In this document: one piece after another, positions 33,157 to 42,155 of the stretch
How the letters are laid out: each line of letters opens with the position of its first letter
Numbering within the stretch: the first letter of the stretch is position 1
Source: Aliiroseovarius salicola
Lineage (GTDB): Bacteria > Pseudomonadota > Alphaproteobacteria > Rhodobacterales > Rhodobacteraceae
DNA length: 64,000 nucleotides
Reading direction: 5' to 3'
NCBI RefSeq assembly: GCF_027891095.1
Contig: NZ_JAQIIO010000010.1
Location: 1-64,000, forward strand
Made by a program: the position numbers and the translations under genes
The notes under the pieces: model-generated
The model's database searches: none
Seen by the model: only the letters and a program-made list of their open reading frames with translations
What the model was told of the DNA's origin: nothing

Positions 33157-35199
33157 ATGCCCCGTGATTTGGACCTTTTGAAATCCGTTTTCGGATTTGA
33201 TGGCTTTCGGCCCGGTCAGGCCGAGATCGTGGATGCTGTGGTGGCCGGGGAAAACACCCTTGCCATCATGCCCACAGGCGGCGGGAAATCCCTTTGCTTT
33301 CAGCTGCCCGCCTTGGTGCGTGACGGTGTGACCGTGGTGATTTCACCCCTCATTGCCCTGATGCGAGATCAGGTGCGTGGGTTGCAGGCTGCAGGGGTAG
33401 AGGCGGGCGCGCTCACCTCCGCAAATACCGACGAGGAAAACGACGCGGTGTTTTCGGCGCTCTCTGACGGGCGGCTGAAACTCCTCTACATGGCGCCGGA
33501 ACGGCTGGCGTCCGGTGGCACATTGAACCTCCTCAAACGCGCAAACACCACGCTCATCGCGGTGGACGAGGCGCATTGTGTCAGCCAATGGGGTCACGAT
33601 TTCCGCCCGGACTATCTGCGGATCGGCGATCTGAAGCGCGCGCTGGGCGTGCCACTTGCCGCCTTTACCGCCACGGCCGATGAAGAAACCCGCGATGAGA
33701 TTGTGGCGAAGCTGTTTGATGGTCAGGCGCCACGTGCCTTCCTGCGCGGCTTTGACCGACCGAATATTCACCTCGCTTTTGCGGTGAAGGACAGCCCGCG
33801 CAAACAGATCTTGGGCTTTGCCGATGCACGACGCGGTCGGTCGGGCATCATCTACGCCGCGACCCGCGCCCGAACCGAAACGCTGGCCAAGGCTCTGCGC
33901 GACGAAGGGCATGAGGCCGTTCACTATCACGGTGGGATGGAGGCCGAAGACCGGCGTGAGGTCGAGCGGCGCTTTCAGCAGGAAGACGGGTTGATTGTCG
34001 TCGCCACCATCGCCTTTGGCATGGGGATCGATAAACCGGATATCCGTTGGGTGGCCCATGCGGATCTGCCAAAATCCATTGAGGCCTATTATCAGGAGAT
34101 CGGGCGGGCCGGGCGCGATGGGGCGCCAGCCGAAACGCTCACCCTGTTTGGCCCTGACGACATCCGCCTGCGCCGCTCACAGATTGATGAGGGGCTTGCG
34201 CCTGCCGAACGGCGGGGCGCCGACCACGGCCGGCTCAACACGCTTTTGGGATTGGCAGAAGCTCATGGGTGCCGTCGCCAGCAGCTTCTTGGGTATTTCG
34301 GAGAAGCCTCCGACCCCTGCGGCAATTGCGACCTGTGCGACCGACCACCAGAGCTGTTCGATGGAACGGTTGATGTGATGAAAGCGCTCTCTGCTGTGCT
34401 GCGTACGGATGAGAGCTTTGGTTCGGGCCACCTCATTGACATCCTTCGGGGCAATTTGACCGAGCGTGTGCGGGAACGCGGTCATGACGCGTTGCCCACT
34501 TTTGGCGTGGGACGCGAGCATGACAAGCGCATGTGGCAGGCGATCTTCAGGCAAATCCTAGGTTTGGATCTTGTCCGCCCCGATCCCGAGCGTCATGGCG
34601 CATTGAGGATCACGCCGAAAGCCCATCCGGTGCTGCGTGGGGAAGAGCAGGTGGAACTCAGACGGGATACATTGAAGGCCACCCGACGACCGGCGGCCAA
34701 GATGATGGTTTCGGAAGAGGATGCGCCGCTGCTCTCGGCGCTTAAAGCCAAAAGAAGGGCACTGGCCGAAGCCGCCCGGGTGCCCGCCTATGTGGTTTTT
34801 ACCGATCGGACCCTGATCGAAATGGCGGAAAAGCGTCCTGCCACATTAGATGACATGGCGCGGATTGGTGGGGTCGGGGCAAAGAAACTCGACACCTATG
34901 GGGATGCGTTTCTCACGGTTATTGCCGGGGATTCACCAGACCTGCACCCTGTTCGACGCAAATTGGCCGGTCGGGTCGCGGGTGGCCTTTATGATCGGTT
35001 GCAAGATGCTGCGACCGAGCTTTTGCGCGGTGAAGATGGAACCGGGAAATACCTGACCGTTACGCCCGGCATTTTGCGTCAGATCGCAGAACGAAAACCC
35101 ATGTCGGTTGGCGACATGTCGCGTCTTCAGGGCATGACCGATGCCAAAGCCGAACGGTTTGGACCGCGGTTTATCGAGATATTGATGGAGGAAGTGTGA
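33157..35199 (+). CDS. recQ: ATP-dependent DNA helicase RecQ
   Basis: A 680-residue 3'-5' SF2 helicase of recombinational repair. Walker A is MPTGGGKS (Lys44), the DEAH box is in VDEAHCVSQWGHDFRPDY, and motif VI is YYQEIGRAGRDG. The zinc site is in CGNCDLC with an upstream Cys. Two HRDC-like helical domains follow; the second (MSVGDMSRLQGMTDAKAERFG) is near the C-terminus. Length is typical of alphaproteobacterial RecQ. Its stop codon overlaps the yaaA start (TGATG). Confidence 0.96.
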   Translation: MPRDLDLLKSVFGFDGFRPGQAEIVDAVVAGENTLAIMPTGGGKSLCFQLPALVRDGVTVVISPLIALMRDQVRGLQAAGVEAGALTSANTDEENDAVFSALSDGRLKLLYMAPERLASGGTLNLLKRANTTLIAVDEAHCVSQWGHDFRPDYLRIGDLKRALGVPLAAFTATADEETRDEIVAKLFDGQAPRAFLRGFDRPNIHLAFAVKDSPRKQILGFADARRGRSGIIYAATRARTETLAKALRDEGHEAVHYHGGMEAEDRREVERRFQQEDGLIVVATIAFGMGIDKPDIRWVAHADLPKSIEAYYQEIGRAGRDGAPAETLTLFGPDDIRLRRSQIDEGLAPAERRGADHGRLNTLLGLAEAHGCRRQQLLGYFGEASDPCGNCDLCDRPPELFDGTVDVMKALSAVLRTDESFGSGHLIDILRGNLTERVRERGHDALPTFGVGREHDKRMWQAIFRQILGLDLVRPDPERHGALRITPKAHPVLRGEEQVELRRDTLKATRRPAAKMMVSEEDAPLLSALKAKRRALAEAARVPAYVVFTDRTLIEMAEKRPATLDDMARIGGVGAKKLDTYGDAFLTVIAGDSPDLHPVRRKLAGRVAGGLYDRLQDAATELLRGEDGTGKYLTVTPGILRQIAERKPMSVGDMSRLQGMTDAKAERFGPRFIEILMEEV

Positions 35200-35963
35200 T
35201 GTTGGTTGTGGTCTCACCTGCGAAACGTCTGGATGAAACCCCGCCTAAGGCGGAAGGCGGCAGTCAGCCTGTTTTTCTGGACCAGGCGGCAGAGCTGGCC
35301 CGCACGGCGGGCAAGCTGTCGGGGCAGGAGCTTGAAAAACTCATGCACATCTCTCCCAAGCTCGGGGCGTTGAACGCCGATCGGTTTGCCGAGTTTGGAA
35401 CCGGTAAAGGGGAGAAACAGGCGCTTGAGATGTTTGCCGGTGATACCTATGCCGGGTTGGATGCCGCAACATTGGATGAGGACGCGCGGCGGTACGCGCA
35501 GGATCACCTTTGCATTCTGTCGGGACTTTACGGGCTGTTGCGTCCGCAAGACATTATCGCGCCGCATCGGCTTGAGATGGGATCGCGCCTTGCCAATGCG
35601 CGGGGTAAGAACCTTTATCACTTTTGGGGGGACCGAATTGCTGGCGCGCTTGTGGCACGGGCCAATGAAACCGGGGTGCAGGCGTTGGTGAATTGTGCCT
35701 CGGTCGAGTATTTCTCGGCAGCAAACCGCGATGCGTTGGGGCTGCGGGTGATTACGCCGATGTTCTATGAAATGAAGAACGGCACCCCTAAAATCGTATC
35801 ATTCTTTGCCAAAAAGGCGCGTGGATCCATGGCGCGCTACGTGATGGAGCAACGGTTGACCGACCCAGCAGATTTGACCGGTTTCGACCTGGGGGGGTAT
35901 CGCCATCAACCTGATATGAGTGAGGGCGATACCTTGGTGTTCCTTCGCGATAGTGAAGCATAA
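35199..35963 (+). CDS. yaaA: Peroxide-stress protein YaaA (DUF328)
   Basis: A 254-residue cytoplasmic protein of the YaaA family, which lowers free iron and oxidative DNA damage during peroxide stress in E. coli. The motifs SPAKRLDETP, FAGDTYAGLDAATL, LSGLYGLLRP and NCASVEYFSA are all typical. The ATG at 35199 shares its A with the recQ stop; a GTG one codon earlier is possible. Coupling with recQ links two DNA-protection functions. It converges on the histidine-kinase gene with 7 bases between. Confidence 0.93.
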   Translation: MLVVVSPAKRLDETPPKAEGGSQPVFLDQAAELARTAGKLSGQELEKLMHISPKLGALNADRFAEFGTGKGEKQALEMFAGDTYAGLDAATLDEDARRYAQDHLCILSGLYGLLRPQDIIAPHRLEMGSRLANARGKNLYHFWGDRIAGALVARANETGVQALVNCASVEYFSAANRDALGLRVITPMFYEMKNGTPKIVSFFAKKARGSMARYVMEQRLTDPADLTGFDLGGYRHQPDMSEGDTLVFLRDSEA

Positions 35964-35970
35964 TCCAAGA

Positions 35971-38262
35971 TCATTCAGCGGGAATTGGATGACGCAGCCA
36001 TTCTGGGCAAGACGCAGAAATTTCCTCAAAAATCGCATGTTTCTTCAAGGGTTTGGTGAGGTGTTTGTCTAGCCCATGTGACAGGATTTCTTCGGCGTCA
36101 CCGGTCATCGCATGGGCTGTCAGCGCAACGATCTTTGTGCGCTCCAAACCCTGCCTGTCTTCCAGTGCGCGAATGTGGCGGGTTGCTTCCTTGCCATCCA
36201 TATCCGGCATGGAAATATCCATGAATATGAGGTCAGGCTCGAATTCCTCGAACAACTCCACCGCTTCGCGGCCATTGTTGGCAAATTTCAAATCAATATC
36301 CAGAGATTTGACCAATTTGGAGAACACCAACTGATTGGTGCGATTGTCCTCTGCCGCGAGCACCCGCATGGCGCGTTGTGTGAGCGATGCCTGAGCGGGT
36401 TCAACAGGGCCAAGTGTGGGGCTGGGATCCGGCGTTGGCTGCGTGCTTGGATCGGCAACCAAGGTTGCAATTGCCTGAGCTGTTTCGTCGTTTTGGTCCC
36501 GTGGCAGAACATTCATGATGTTCTGAGATGGTGCTTGGTGGGGGCGTAGATCCACGCTTTCTAAGGTGCGGAACAATTCATGGCGCAGGATTGGCATGTT
36601 CAAGGTTTCATCAATCACATCCTGGAATTCGCTTTTCATGATGCTCGCGGCATTGGGCACGGTTAAAAGAACCACTCGGGCAAGGCATTGGGTCTGGCGT
36701 ATTGCTTCAAGAATTTCCCGGCCCTTTTGATTGGGCAGGTTCTCTTGCATGAACACAACCTGCTGACGATCCAATGGTCCCGGAAGATCACGTAGTTCGG
36801 TGACATGTGTCACCTCAAGCCCCAGCGCACGCAGGCTTTTGTCGAGGATCGACTGATGCAACCCCTCTTCCATGATCAAAAGAGCTTTTTCCAACCCGAG
36901 TGGCAGATTGGGGATGTTCACGTCTTCCACGACTGGCAATGTCACATGCAGACCGAAACAGGCCCCTTTGCCCTCTTCGCTGTCCACCCAGATTTCACCC
37001 CCCATGAGATCGACCAATTGCTTGGTAATCGCCAGCCCCAAGCCGGTGCCGTCGAATTTCCGGTTGCGTTCGTCTTCGACCTGGTTGAATTCACCAAAGA
37101 TATGATCCTGCATGTTGACGGGGATGCCAATCCCGCTGTCTTCCACTGTGATGTGAATCTTCTGTTGCCCGCCATCTCCCATCGGCAGTCCAAGCACCCT
37201 TATCAGCACATAGCCCTGAGAGGTAAATTTTACCGCATTGCCGATGAGGTTGGTGAGGATCTGGCCTATTCGAACCGGATCCCCTTTGATCTTGGTTGGC
37301 ATGAAAATGTCGAAATCGATCGACATCTCCAGACCTTTTTCCTGCACTGATGGCTGCAACAAAGCGACCACGTTATGTATCTTGCTTTCAAGATCGAATT
37401 CCTCTGGATGCAGGGACAGTTTGGCGGCTTCGCCCTTGGAATAGTCAAGAACGTCGTTGATGATGGTCAACAATGCTTCGCCCGACTTTTTGATCGTATC
37501 GACATACAACCTCTGCTCTTCATCCAGATCGCCCTCGGCCATCAGTTCAGCAATGGCCACAACTCCGTTCATCGGCGTACGGATCTCGTGGCTCATATTG
37601 GCGAGAAAAGCGGATTTCGCGCGATTGGCGGCTTCGGCCTTGAACCGTGCATCCTTCAGCTTGGCTTCGTATTTGATGGTATCAGTAATATCCAGACCAA
37701 GGCTGACCGTATCCCCGTCCTCGGATCGCCGATCCACCATTTTGACATAGGTGCCATCCCATAGGCGCAGCGTATGTGGTTCAATCATCGGCGCGCGCCA
37801 CCGGGCGAGCATCATATCACGCCAGACGAGCGGACGCAGCCCTTCTGTATCCACCACACCTTCGTCAAGCGCGGCTTGCAGGATCTCGATATAGGTAATG
37901 CCGGGGGCGATGCATTCCAACCCGTCAAAGGGTTTGAGATAGGCGGAATTGGCGGCGATCATGCATTCATTTCTGTCAAAAACCGCAAATCCGTCTTCTA
38001 TGGTTTCCAGACTGTCCCAAAGGCGCCTTTTGGCGATCACAACCTCTTTGGTCGCGCGTTCCAGATCCGCTTTGACCAAACTGTTTTCAGACCGAGCCTC
38101 TTCGACCTCTTCGCGTGTCTCGACAATCTCTTCAGACAGGTTGCGGGCATGAAGGGATAGCTGTCGATTGGCATCGGACAATTCGGCCTGCTTCTGCGCC
38201 AACAACCGTTCAGCCGCCATTCTGGCGCGCCGTTCCTGTGCCAGGATATCGTCAATCTTCAT
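35971..38262 (-). CDS. Soluble hybrid sensor histidine kinase (PAS, HisKA, HATPase, two receivers)
   Basis: A 763-residue cytoplasmic hybrid kinase without membrane segments. It has an N-terminal coiled coil (about 5-80), a PAS domain (about 83-200, LETIEDGFAVFDRNE), and a HisKA helix with His225 in ANMSHEIRTPMNG. The HATPase domain carries GDPVRIGQILTNLIGNAVKF and DSGIGIP. A degenerate receiver (about 470-590) has no acceptor Asp. The C-terminal receiver has Asp682 in LIFMDISMPDMDG and Lys in HLTKPL. The signal is unknown; the PAS domain suggests an intracellular cue. Confidence 0.92.
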   Translation of the reverse strand: MKIDDILAQERRARMAAERLLAQKQAELSDANRQLSLHARNLSEEIVETREEVEEARSENSLVKADLERATKEVVIAKRRLWDSLETIEDGFAVFDRNECMIAANSAYLKPFDGLECIAPGITYIEILQAALDEGVVDTEGLRPLVWRDMMLARWRAPMIEPHTLRLWDGTYVKMVDRRSEDGDTVSLGLDITDTIKYEAKLKDARFKAEAANRAKSAFLANMSHEIRTPMNGVVAIAELMAEGDLDEEQRLYVDTIKKSGEALLTIINDVLDYSKGEAAKLSLHPEEFDLESKIHNVVALLQPSVQEKGLEMSIDFDIFMPTKIKGDPVRIGQILTNLIGNAVKFTSQGYVLIRVLGLPMGDGGQQKIHITVEDSGIGIPVNMQDHIFGEFNQVEDERNRKFDGTGLGLAITKQLVDLMGGEIWVDSEEGKGACFGLHVTLPVVEDVNIPNLPLGLEKALLIMEEGLHQSILDKSLRALGLEVTHVTELRDLPGPLDRQQVVFMQENLPNQKGREILEAIRQTQCLARVVLLTVPNAASIMKSEFQDVIDETLNMPILRHELFRTLESVDLRPHQAPSQNIMNVLPRDQNDETAQAIATLVADPSTQPTPDPSPTLGPVEPAQASLTQRAMRVLAAEDNRTNQLVFSKLVKSLDIDLKFANNGREAVELFEEFEPDLIFMDISMPDMDGKEATRHIRALEDRQGLERTKIVALTAHAMTGDAEEILSHGLDKHLTKPLKKHAIFEEISASCPEWLRHPIPAE

Positions 38263-38396
38263 TCTCGCTCTCCGCGTTCTGCGTCCCTGTCTTGGGGGCA
38301 GAATGGCGTGTAGAGAGTGAACAGGGGTTTAACAGATTTGAGAAAATCGTCTTAAAAATGCGCGGATGTGGGCAAAGCTGCCTGCTCTCATCCCAG

Positions 38397-38429
38397 AAAA
38401 GAAAAACCCCGGTGCAAGACCGGGGTTTT
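38397..38429 (-). terminator. Intrinsic terminator of trcR
   Basis: A perfect 11-bp stem (AAAACCCCGGT/ACCGGGGTTTT) with a 5-base loop, read from the minus strand into TTTTTCTTTTCT. It lies 20 bases after the trcR stop. Confidence 0.9.
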
Positions 38430-38448
38430 CACAGGATCCAAGTTGGGA

Positions 38449-39189
38449 TCACTTGTCGTCGTCATCATCCGCATCATCGCCGGATGGCAGGTTGAAGAAG
38501 CTGTCGGCGTCAAGCAGCTCTTCTTCTTTCTCTTCCTTCGGCTCTTCTGAAAGCGAGAAGGTTTCCAACCCTTCGATGGCGGTCGGCATCTTGGGTTCAG
38601 TATCCATGACAAGGCTCTGTTCGGTCGACACCAGCTTGCGGCGCTCGTCATCCGACATGGCGTCTTTCGATTTCGCGGCTTTTTGAACGGCAAGGTCCAG
38701 TTCCGACTGTTTACACAGGCCGAGAGCAACCGGGTCGATCGGTTCCATGTTCTGGATATTCCAGTGGGTGCGTTCGCGGATCGACTGGATGGTCGGTTTG
38801 GTGGTGCCCACCAGTTTGGCGATCTGGCCATCCGACAGTTCCGGGTGGAATTTCACCAGCCACAGGATCGAATTCGGACGGTCCTGACGCTTCGACAGCG
38901 GGGTGTAACGCGGACCGCGACGTTTCTCTTCACCTACGGCAGCGGCGTAGAACTTCAGCTTCAGCTTGTGCAGCGGATTGGCTTCGGCCTTGTCGATTTC
39001 CGACTGGTCGAGCTGGTTGTTGGCAACCGGGTCGAACCCCTTGACGCCAGTGGCCACGTCGCCATCGGCGATACCCTGTACTTCAAGTTCGTGCAGACCG
39101 CAGAAATCAGCCACCTGTTTGAAGGTGATTGTCGTGTTGTCCACCAGCCAAACGGCAGTGGCTTTTGCCATGATCGGTTTGTTCGACAT
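38449..39189 (-). CDS. trcR: Cell-cycle transcriptional regulator TrcR (DUF1013)
   Basis: A 246-residue protein with the DUF1013 domain. It is conserved in alphaproteobacteria and annotated in related genomes as a CtrA-network cell-cycle regulator. The N-terminal segment AKATAVWLVDNTTITFKQVADFCGLHELEVQGIADG and the helix-turn-helix-like stretch SDGQIAKLVGTTKPTIQSIRERTHW are characteristic. The C-terminus is very acidic (GDDADDDDDK). The start follows AAGGAGAG closely, and a strong terminator lies downstream, so it is monocistronic. Confidence 0.88.
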   Translation of the reverse strand: MSNKPIMAKATAVWLVDNTTITFKQVADFCGLHELEVQGIADGDVATGVKGFDPVANNQLDQSEIDKAEANPLHKLKLKFYAAAVGEEKRRGPRYTPLSKRQDRPNSILWLVKFHPELSDGQIAKLVGTTKPTIQSIRERTHWNIQNMEPIDPVALGLCKQSELDLAVQKAAKSKDAMSDDERRKLVSTEQSLVMDTEPKMPTAIEGLETFSLSEEPKEEKEEELLDADSFFNLPSGDDADDDDDK

Positions 39190-39342
39190 TGGAACTCTCC
39201 TTAAAAAACTCTGTGTCCCAGATACAGCTTACCCGCGCCCTGGATGGGCTGTCTGGCGTTACGGGGAACTTTCCAGACCGGTTCTCGTTGTCGGGGAACT
39301 TGCGCACTATATAAGTGAGAATGTGTAAAGAGGGAAGAGCAA

Positions 39343-39984
39343 ATGCAAAAGGCACTTGTGGCGGTGATGATCTGGATTGCAGGCGCGATTGGAGCGTTCG
39401 CCGAAGGCGAGCGCAGCGGGGATTTCGACTATTATGTGCTGGCGCTGAGCTGGTCACCCAACTGGTGTGCGATAGAGGGGGATGCACGGGGATCCGAACA
39501 ATGCGACCCATCGCGTGATCTGGGCTGGGTGGTGCATGGGCTTTGGCCACAATACGAAGATGGTTGGCCCAGCTATTGCCGTCACAATCTCCGGACCCCG
39601 TCGCGCAGCATGACCCGTGCGCAGGCGGATATTTTCGGCGATGGCGGGGCGGCCTGGTATCAGTGGAAAAAGCACGGGACCTGTGCGGGGCTGGAACCGG
39701 CCGATTACTATGACACAGTGCGTCGCGCCTTTGAGGCGGTTGAGCGTCCCGAAGTGTTGCGCAAGTTGGAGAGCCCCGTACGCCTTCCCGCGAAGGTGAT
39801 CGAAGAGGCGTTTTTGCAGGCCAACCCTGATTGGCAAGCGAATATGCTGACCATCACCTGCAAAAGAGACCGAATACAAGAGGCGCGATTGTGTTTGACC
39901 AAGGACCTGGAGCCACGTGAATGCGGGTGGGATGTGCGCCGTGATTGCACGCAAACACGAGCGCTTTTGGAACCGGTTCGGTAA
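39343..39984 (+). CDS. Secreted ribonuclease T2
   Basis: A 213-residue periplasmic or secreted RNase of the T2 family with a signal peptide (residues 1-20, ending GAFA). CAS-I is HGLWPQ (His65) and CAS-II is QWKKHGTC (Lys110, His111). In fungal RNase Rh the residue four before the second His is Glu105; here it is Gln107. Several cysteines suggest disulfides. The usual function is scavenging RNA. It stands alone, and a dispersed repeat lies downstream. Confidence 0.9.
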   Translation: MQKALVAVMIWIAGAIGAFAEGERSGDFDYYVLALSWSPNWCAIEGDARGSEQCDPSRDLGWVVHGLWPQYEDGWPSYCRHNLRTPSRSMTRAQADIFGDGGAAWYQWKKHGTCAGLEPADYYDTVRRAFEAVERPEVLRKLESPVRLPAKVIEEAFLQANPDWQANMLTITCKRDRIQEARLCLTKDLEPRECGWDVRRDCTQTRALLEPVR

Positions 39985-40052
39985 CGGGTGTTCTCCCGCA
40001 GCTTTTCTCCCTTCGGTCGACAAGCTTGGGCGTGGTCTCGCGGCGCTCGGCA

Positions 40053-40102
40053 GGGGCGCTGCCCCTCGCGGTTCTACCGCTCACCCCGAGGTATTTCTGG
40101 CA
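40053..40102 (+). repeat. Dispersed intergenic repeat, copy B
   Basis: Contains GGGGC/GCCCC, CTCACCCCG and a GTATTTCTGGCA stretch. These are the same elements, in the same order on the opposite strand, as copy A at 1935-1994 (CGGGGTGAGC followed by GAGGGGCAGnGCCCC). It lies 70 bases downstream of the RNase T2 gene, followed by an A-rich run. Confidence 0.55.
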
Positions 40103-40262
40103 AAAAAAAGAGGGGGTAATGAGGGTTCACTTTCGCCTCAACCCATTGTGTGTGCGACGCTTGGGCTTGGTGTGGTATACTCATAAGAAGGGCCGGGTTC
40201 CGGTCATGAGATTTGGTCGTCTGTGAACCTGGCCGGGGTTGATCACTTCGGGAGGACGTCCA

Positions 40263-41114
40263 ATGGTCAAGACAATCGGGAACCCGCTGTCCTGGGCCGC
40301 GCAGCAACTGGCAGGTGCAAGCAATCACGTTACAGATTCGGTGGAGCATTTGAGTGGGGCGGAGGGGCCACCTAAGCTCCGGCGGTTGCATCATGCTGAT
40401 TTGAACACGGCTCTTCGCAAAGGTTATGAAGATTTCTGCGCCGCGCGCACAGAGGTGATGATGCTGGTGATCTTCTATCCGGTGGTGGGACTGATCTTGA
40501 TTGGCATGGCCTTCAATATGGCACTTGTGCCTTTGCTGTTTCCGCTGGTGATGGGATTTGCCCTGTTGGGTCCAGTGGCCGCTGTGGGGCTTTATGAAAT
40601 CAGCCGACGGCGTGAAGCGGGGGAAGATGTCACATTTGCCAAGGCGTTTGGCGTTTTTGGAGCGCCAAGTTTCGGTGGAATCCTTGTGATTGGGTTATAT
40701 CTGATTGGTCTGTTTCTGGTCTGGATGATGACGGCCTGGGGGATTTATCTGGCCACTTTGGGTCCTGCCGTTCCGGAAAGTCTGATGGGATTTGCGGTTG
40801 ATACGTTCACCACAGGTGCAGGTTGGATAATGATCCTCGTCGGGGCGGCGATTGGCTTTGTCTTTGCGTTGATTGCTCTTGCGACCACAGTGATCAGTGT
40901 GCCGATGCTGCTTGATCGGCACGTTGGGGTCGCAGTTGCCGTGGGGTGTTCAATCCAACTGGTGAAAGATAATCCTGGTGTGATGCTGCGCTGGGGCGCG
41001 ATTGTTTTGGCGACGCTGGTTCTGGGTGCGGTACCGCTGCTTTTAGGGCTGGTGGTGGTGCTGCCGATCCTGGGACATGCCACCTGGCATCTGTATCGGA
41101 TGGCGGTGCAGTGA
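40263..41114 (+). CDS. DUF2189 integral membrane protein
   Basis: A 283-residue polytopic inner-membrane protein of the DUF2189 family, with about six hydrophobic segments from residue 65 on (VMMLVIFYPVVGLILIGMAF; GILVIGLYLIGLFLVWMM; and others). The pattern FPLVMGFALLGPVAAVGLYEISRRREAGE is typical of the family, found next to respiratory genes in some genomes. No biochemical role is known to me. The start at 40263 has GGAGG at the right distance. Confidence 0.85.
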   Translation: MVKTIGNPLSWAAQQLAGASNHVTDSVEHLSGAEGPPKLRRLHHADLNTALRKGYEDFCAARTEVMMLVIFYPVVGLILIGMAFNMALVPLLFPLVMGFALLGPVAAVGLYEISRRREAGEDVTFAKAFGVFGAPSFGGILVIGLYLIGLFLVWMMTAWGIYLATLGPAVPESLMGFAVDTFTTGAGWIMILVGAAIGFVFALIALATTVISVPMLLDRHVGVAVAVGCSIQLVKDNPGVMLRWGAIVLATLVLGAVPLLLGLVVVLPILGHATWHLYRMAVQ

Positions 41115-41137
41115 CCTGACATGTTTGATTGAACTTA

Positions 41138-41161
41138 AAAGGCGCCTCGAAGGGCGCCTTT
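41138..41161 (+). terminator. Hairpin terminator between convergent genes
   Basis: A perfect 9-bp stem (AAAGGCGCC/GGCGCCTTT) with a 6-base loop and short T/A tails on both sides. It can end transcription of the DUF2189 gene and of the convergent oxidoreductase gene. Confidence 0.7.
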
Positions 41162-41171
41162 CCGATTGCAA

Positions 41172-42155
41172 TCAGCTGACTTGCAGACAAATCTTTCCTA
41201 TGTGCTGGCTTGTCTCCATGCGCGCATGGGCGGCGTCGGCGTCTTCCAAAGGAAATACCTGATCCATCACCGGTTTCACAGTACCCTTATCGAGTAAAGG
41301 CCAGACCTTTTCGGCCAGTTCTTCAGCGATCTTGGCTTTGGCGAGGTCGGATTGCGGGCGCAGGGTGGAGCCGGTCACGGTCAGGCGTTTGGCCATGATC
41401 TGGGCAAAGTTGATCTCGGCCTTGGGGCCGGAGAGGAAGGCGATATGGACCATGCGGCCTTCCACGGCGAGTGTGCGGATGTTGCGGGCGATATAGTTGC
41501 CGCCGACCATGTCGAGGATCAGGTTCGCTCCGCCTTCGCCTTTCAGCACCTCGACGAAATCCTCATCCTTATAGTTGATGGCCCGTTCCGCGCCGAGATC
41601 CGTGCAGACCGCGCATTTCTCGTCGCTGCCAGCGGTGGAGAAGACGCGGGCGCCAAAATGGCTGGCCAATTGGATTGCGGTAGTGCCAATGCCGGACGAG
41701 CCGCCATGTACAAGGAACCGTTCGCCTGCTTGCAGGCCGCCGCGCATGAACACATTGGACCATACGGTGAAGTATGTTTCGGGCAGGCAGGCCGCTTCGC
41801 GCATCCCCATCCCGTCTGGCACGGTTAGGGCATGTGCGGCCGGGGTGGTGACATATTCTGCATAGCCGCCACCGGGCAGCAGAGCGCAGACTTTATCCCC
41901 AACCTTCCATTGGTTCACGCCTTCACCCAGCGCGACCACTTCGCCTGACGCTTCCAGCCCGGGCAGGGGGGAGGCGCTGGCGGGCGGGGCGTAATTGCCT
42001 GCGCGCTGAATGGCGTCGGGGCGGTTCACACCTGCATAAGCGACTTTGATCAGGAACTCGCCATAGCCGGGGCTGGGGATCGGAGCCTCGATCAGCTTCA
42101 AGACCTCTGGTCCACCCGGTGTCGAGATCTCCACCGCGCGCATCATCTTGCTCAT
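41172..42155 (-). CDS. NAD(P)H-quinone oxidoreductase, MDR family (PIG3-like)
   Basis: A 327-residue zinc-free medium-chain dehydrogenase. The start of the fold is MRAVEISTPGGPEVL. The NADPH-binding motif is VHGGSSGIGTTAIQLA, typical of PIG3/QOR-type quinone reductases. The catalytic zinc ligands of alcohol dehydrogenases are missing. The ATG at 42155 overlaps the COQ9 gene stop (ATGA), so both are translated together. Coupling with COQ9 hints at a link to quinone metabolism. Confidence 0.88.
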   Translation of the reverse strand: MSKMMRAVEISTPGGPEVLKLIEAPIPSPGYGEFLIKVAYAGVNRPDAIQRAGNYAPPASASPLPGLEASGEVVALGEGVNQWKVGDKVCALLPGGGYAEYVTTPAAHALTVPDGMGMREAACLPETYFTVWSNVFMRGGLQAGERFLVHGGSSGIGTTAIQLASHFGARVFSTAGSDEKCAVCTDLGAERAINYKDEDFVEVLKGEGGANLILDMVGGNYIARNIRTLAVEGRMVHIAFLSGPKAEINFAQIMAKRLTVTGSTLRPQSDLAKAKIAEELAEKVWPLLDKGTVKPVMDQVFPLEDADAAHARMETSQHIGKICLQVS

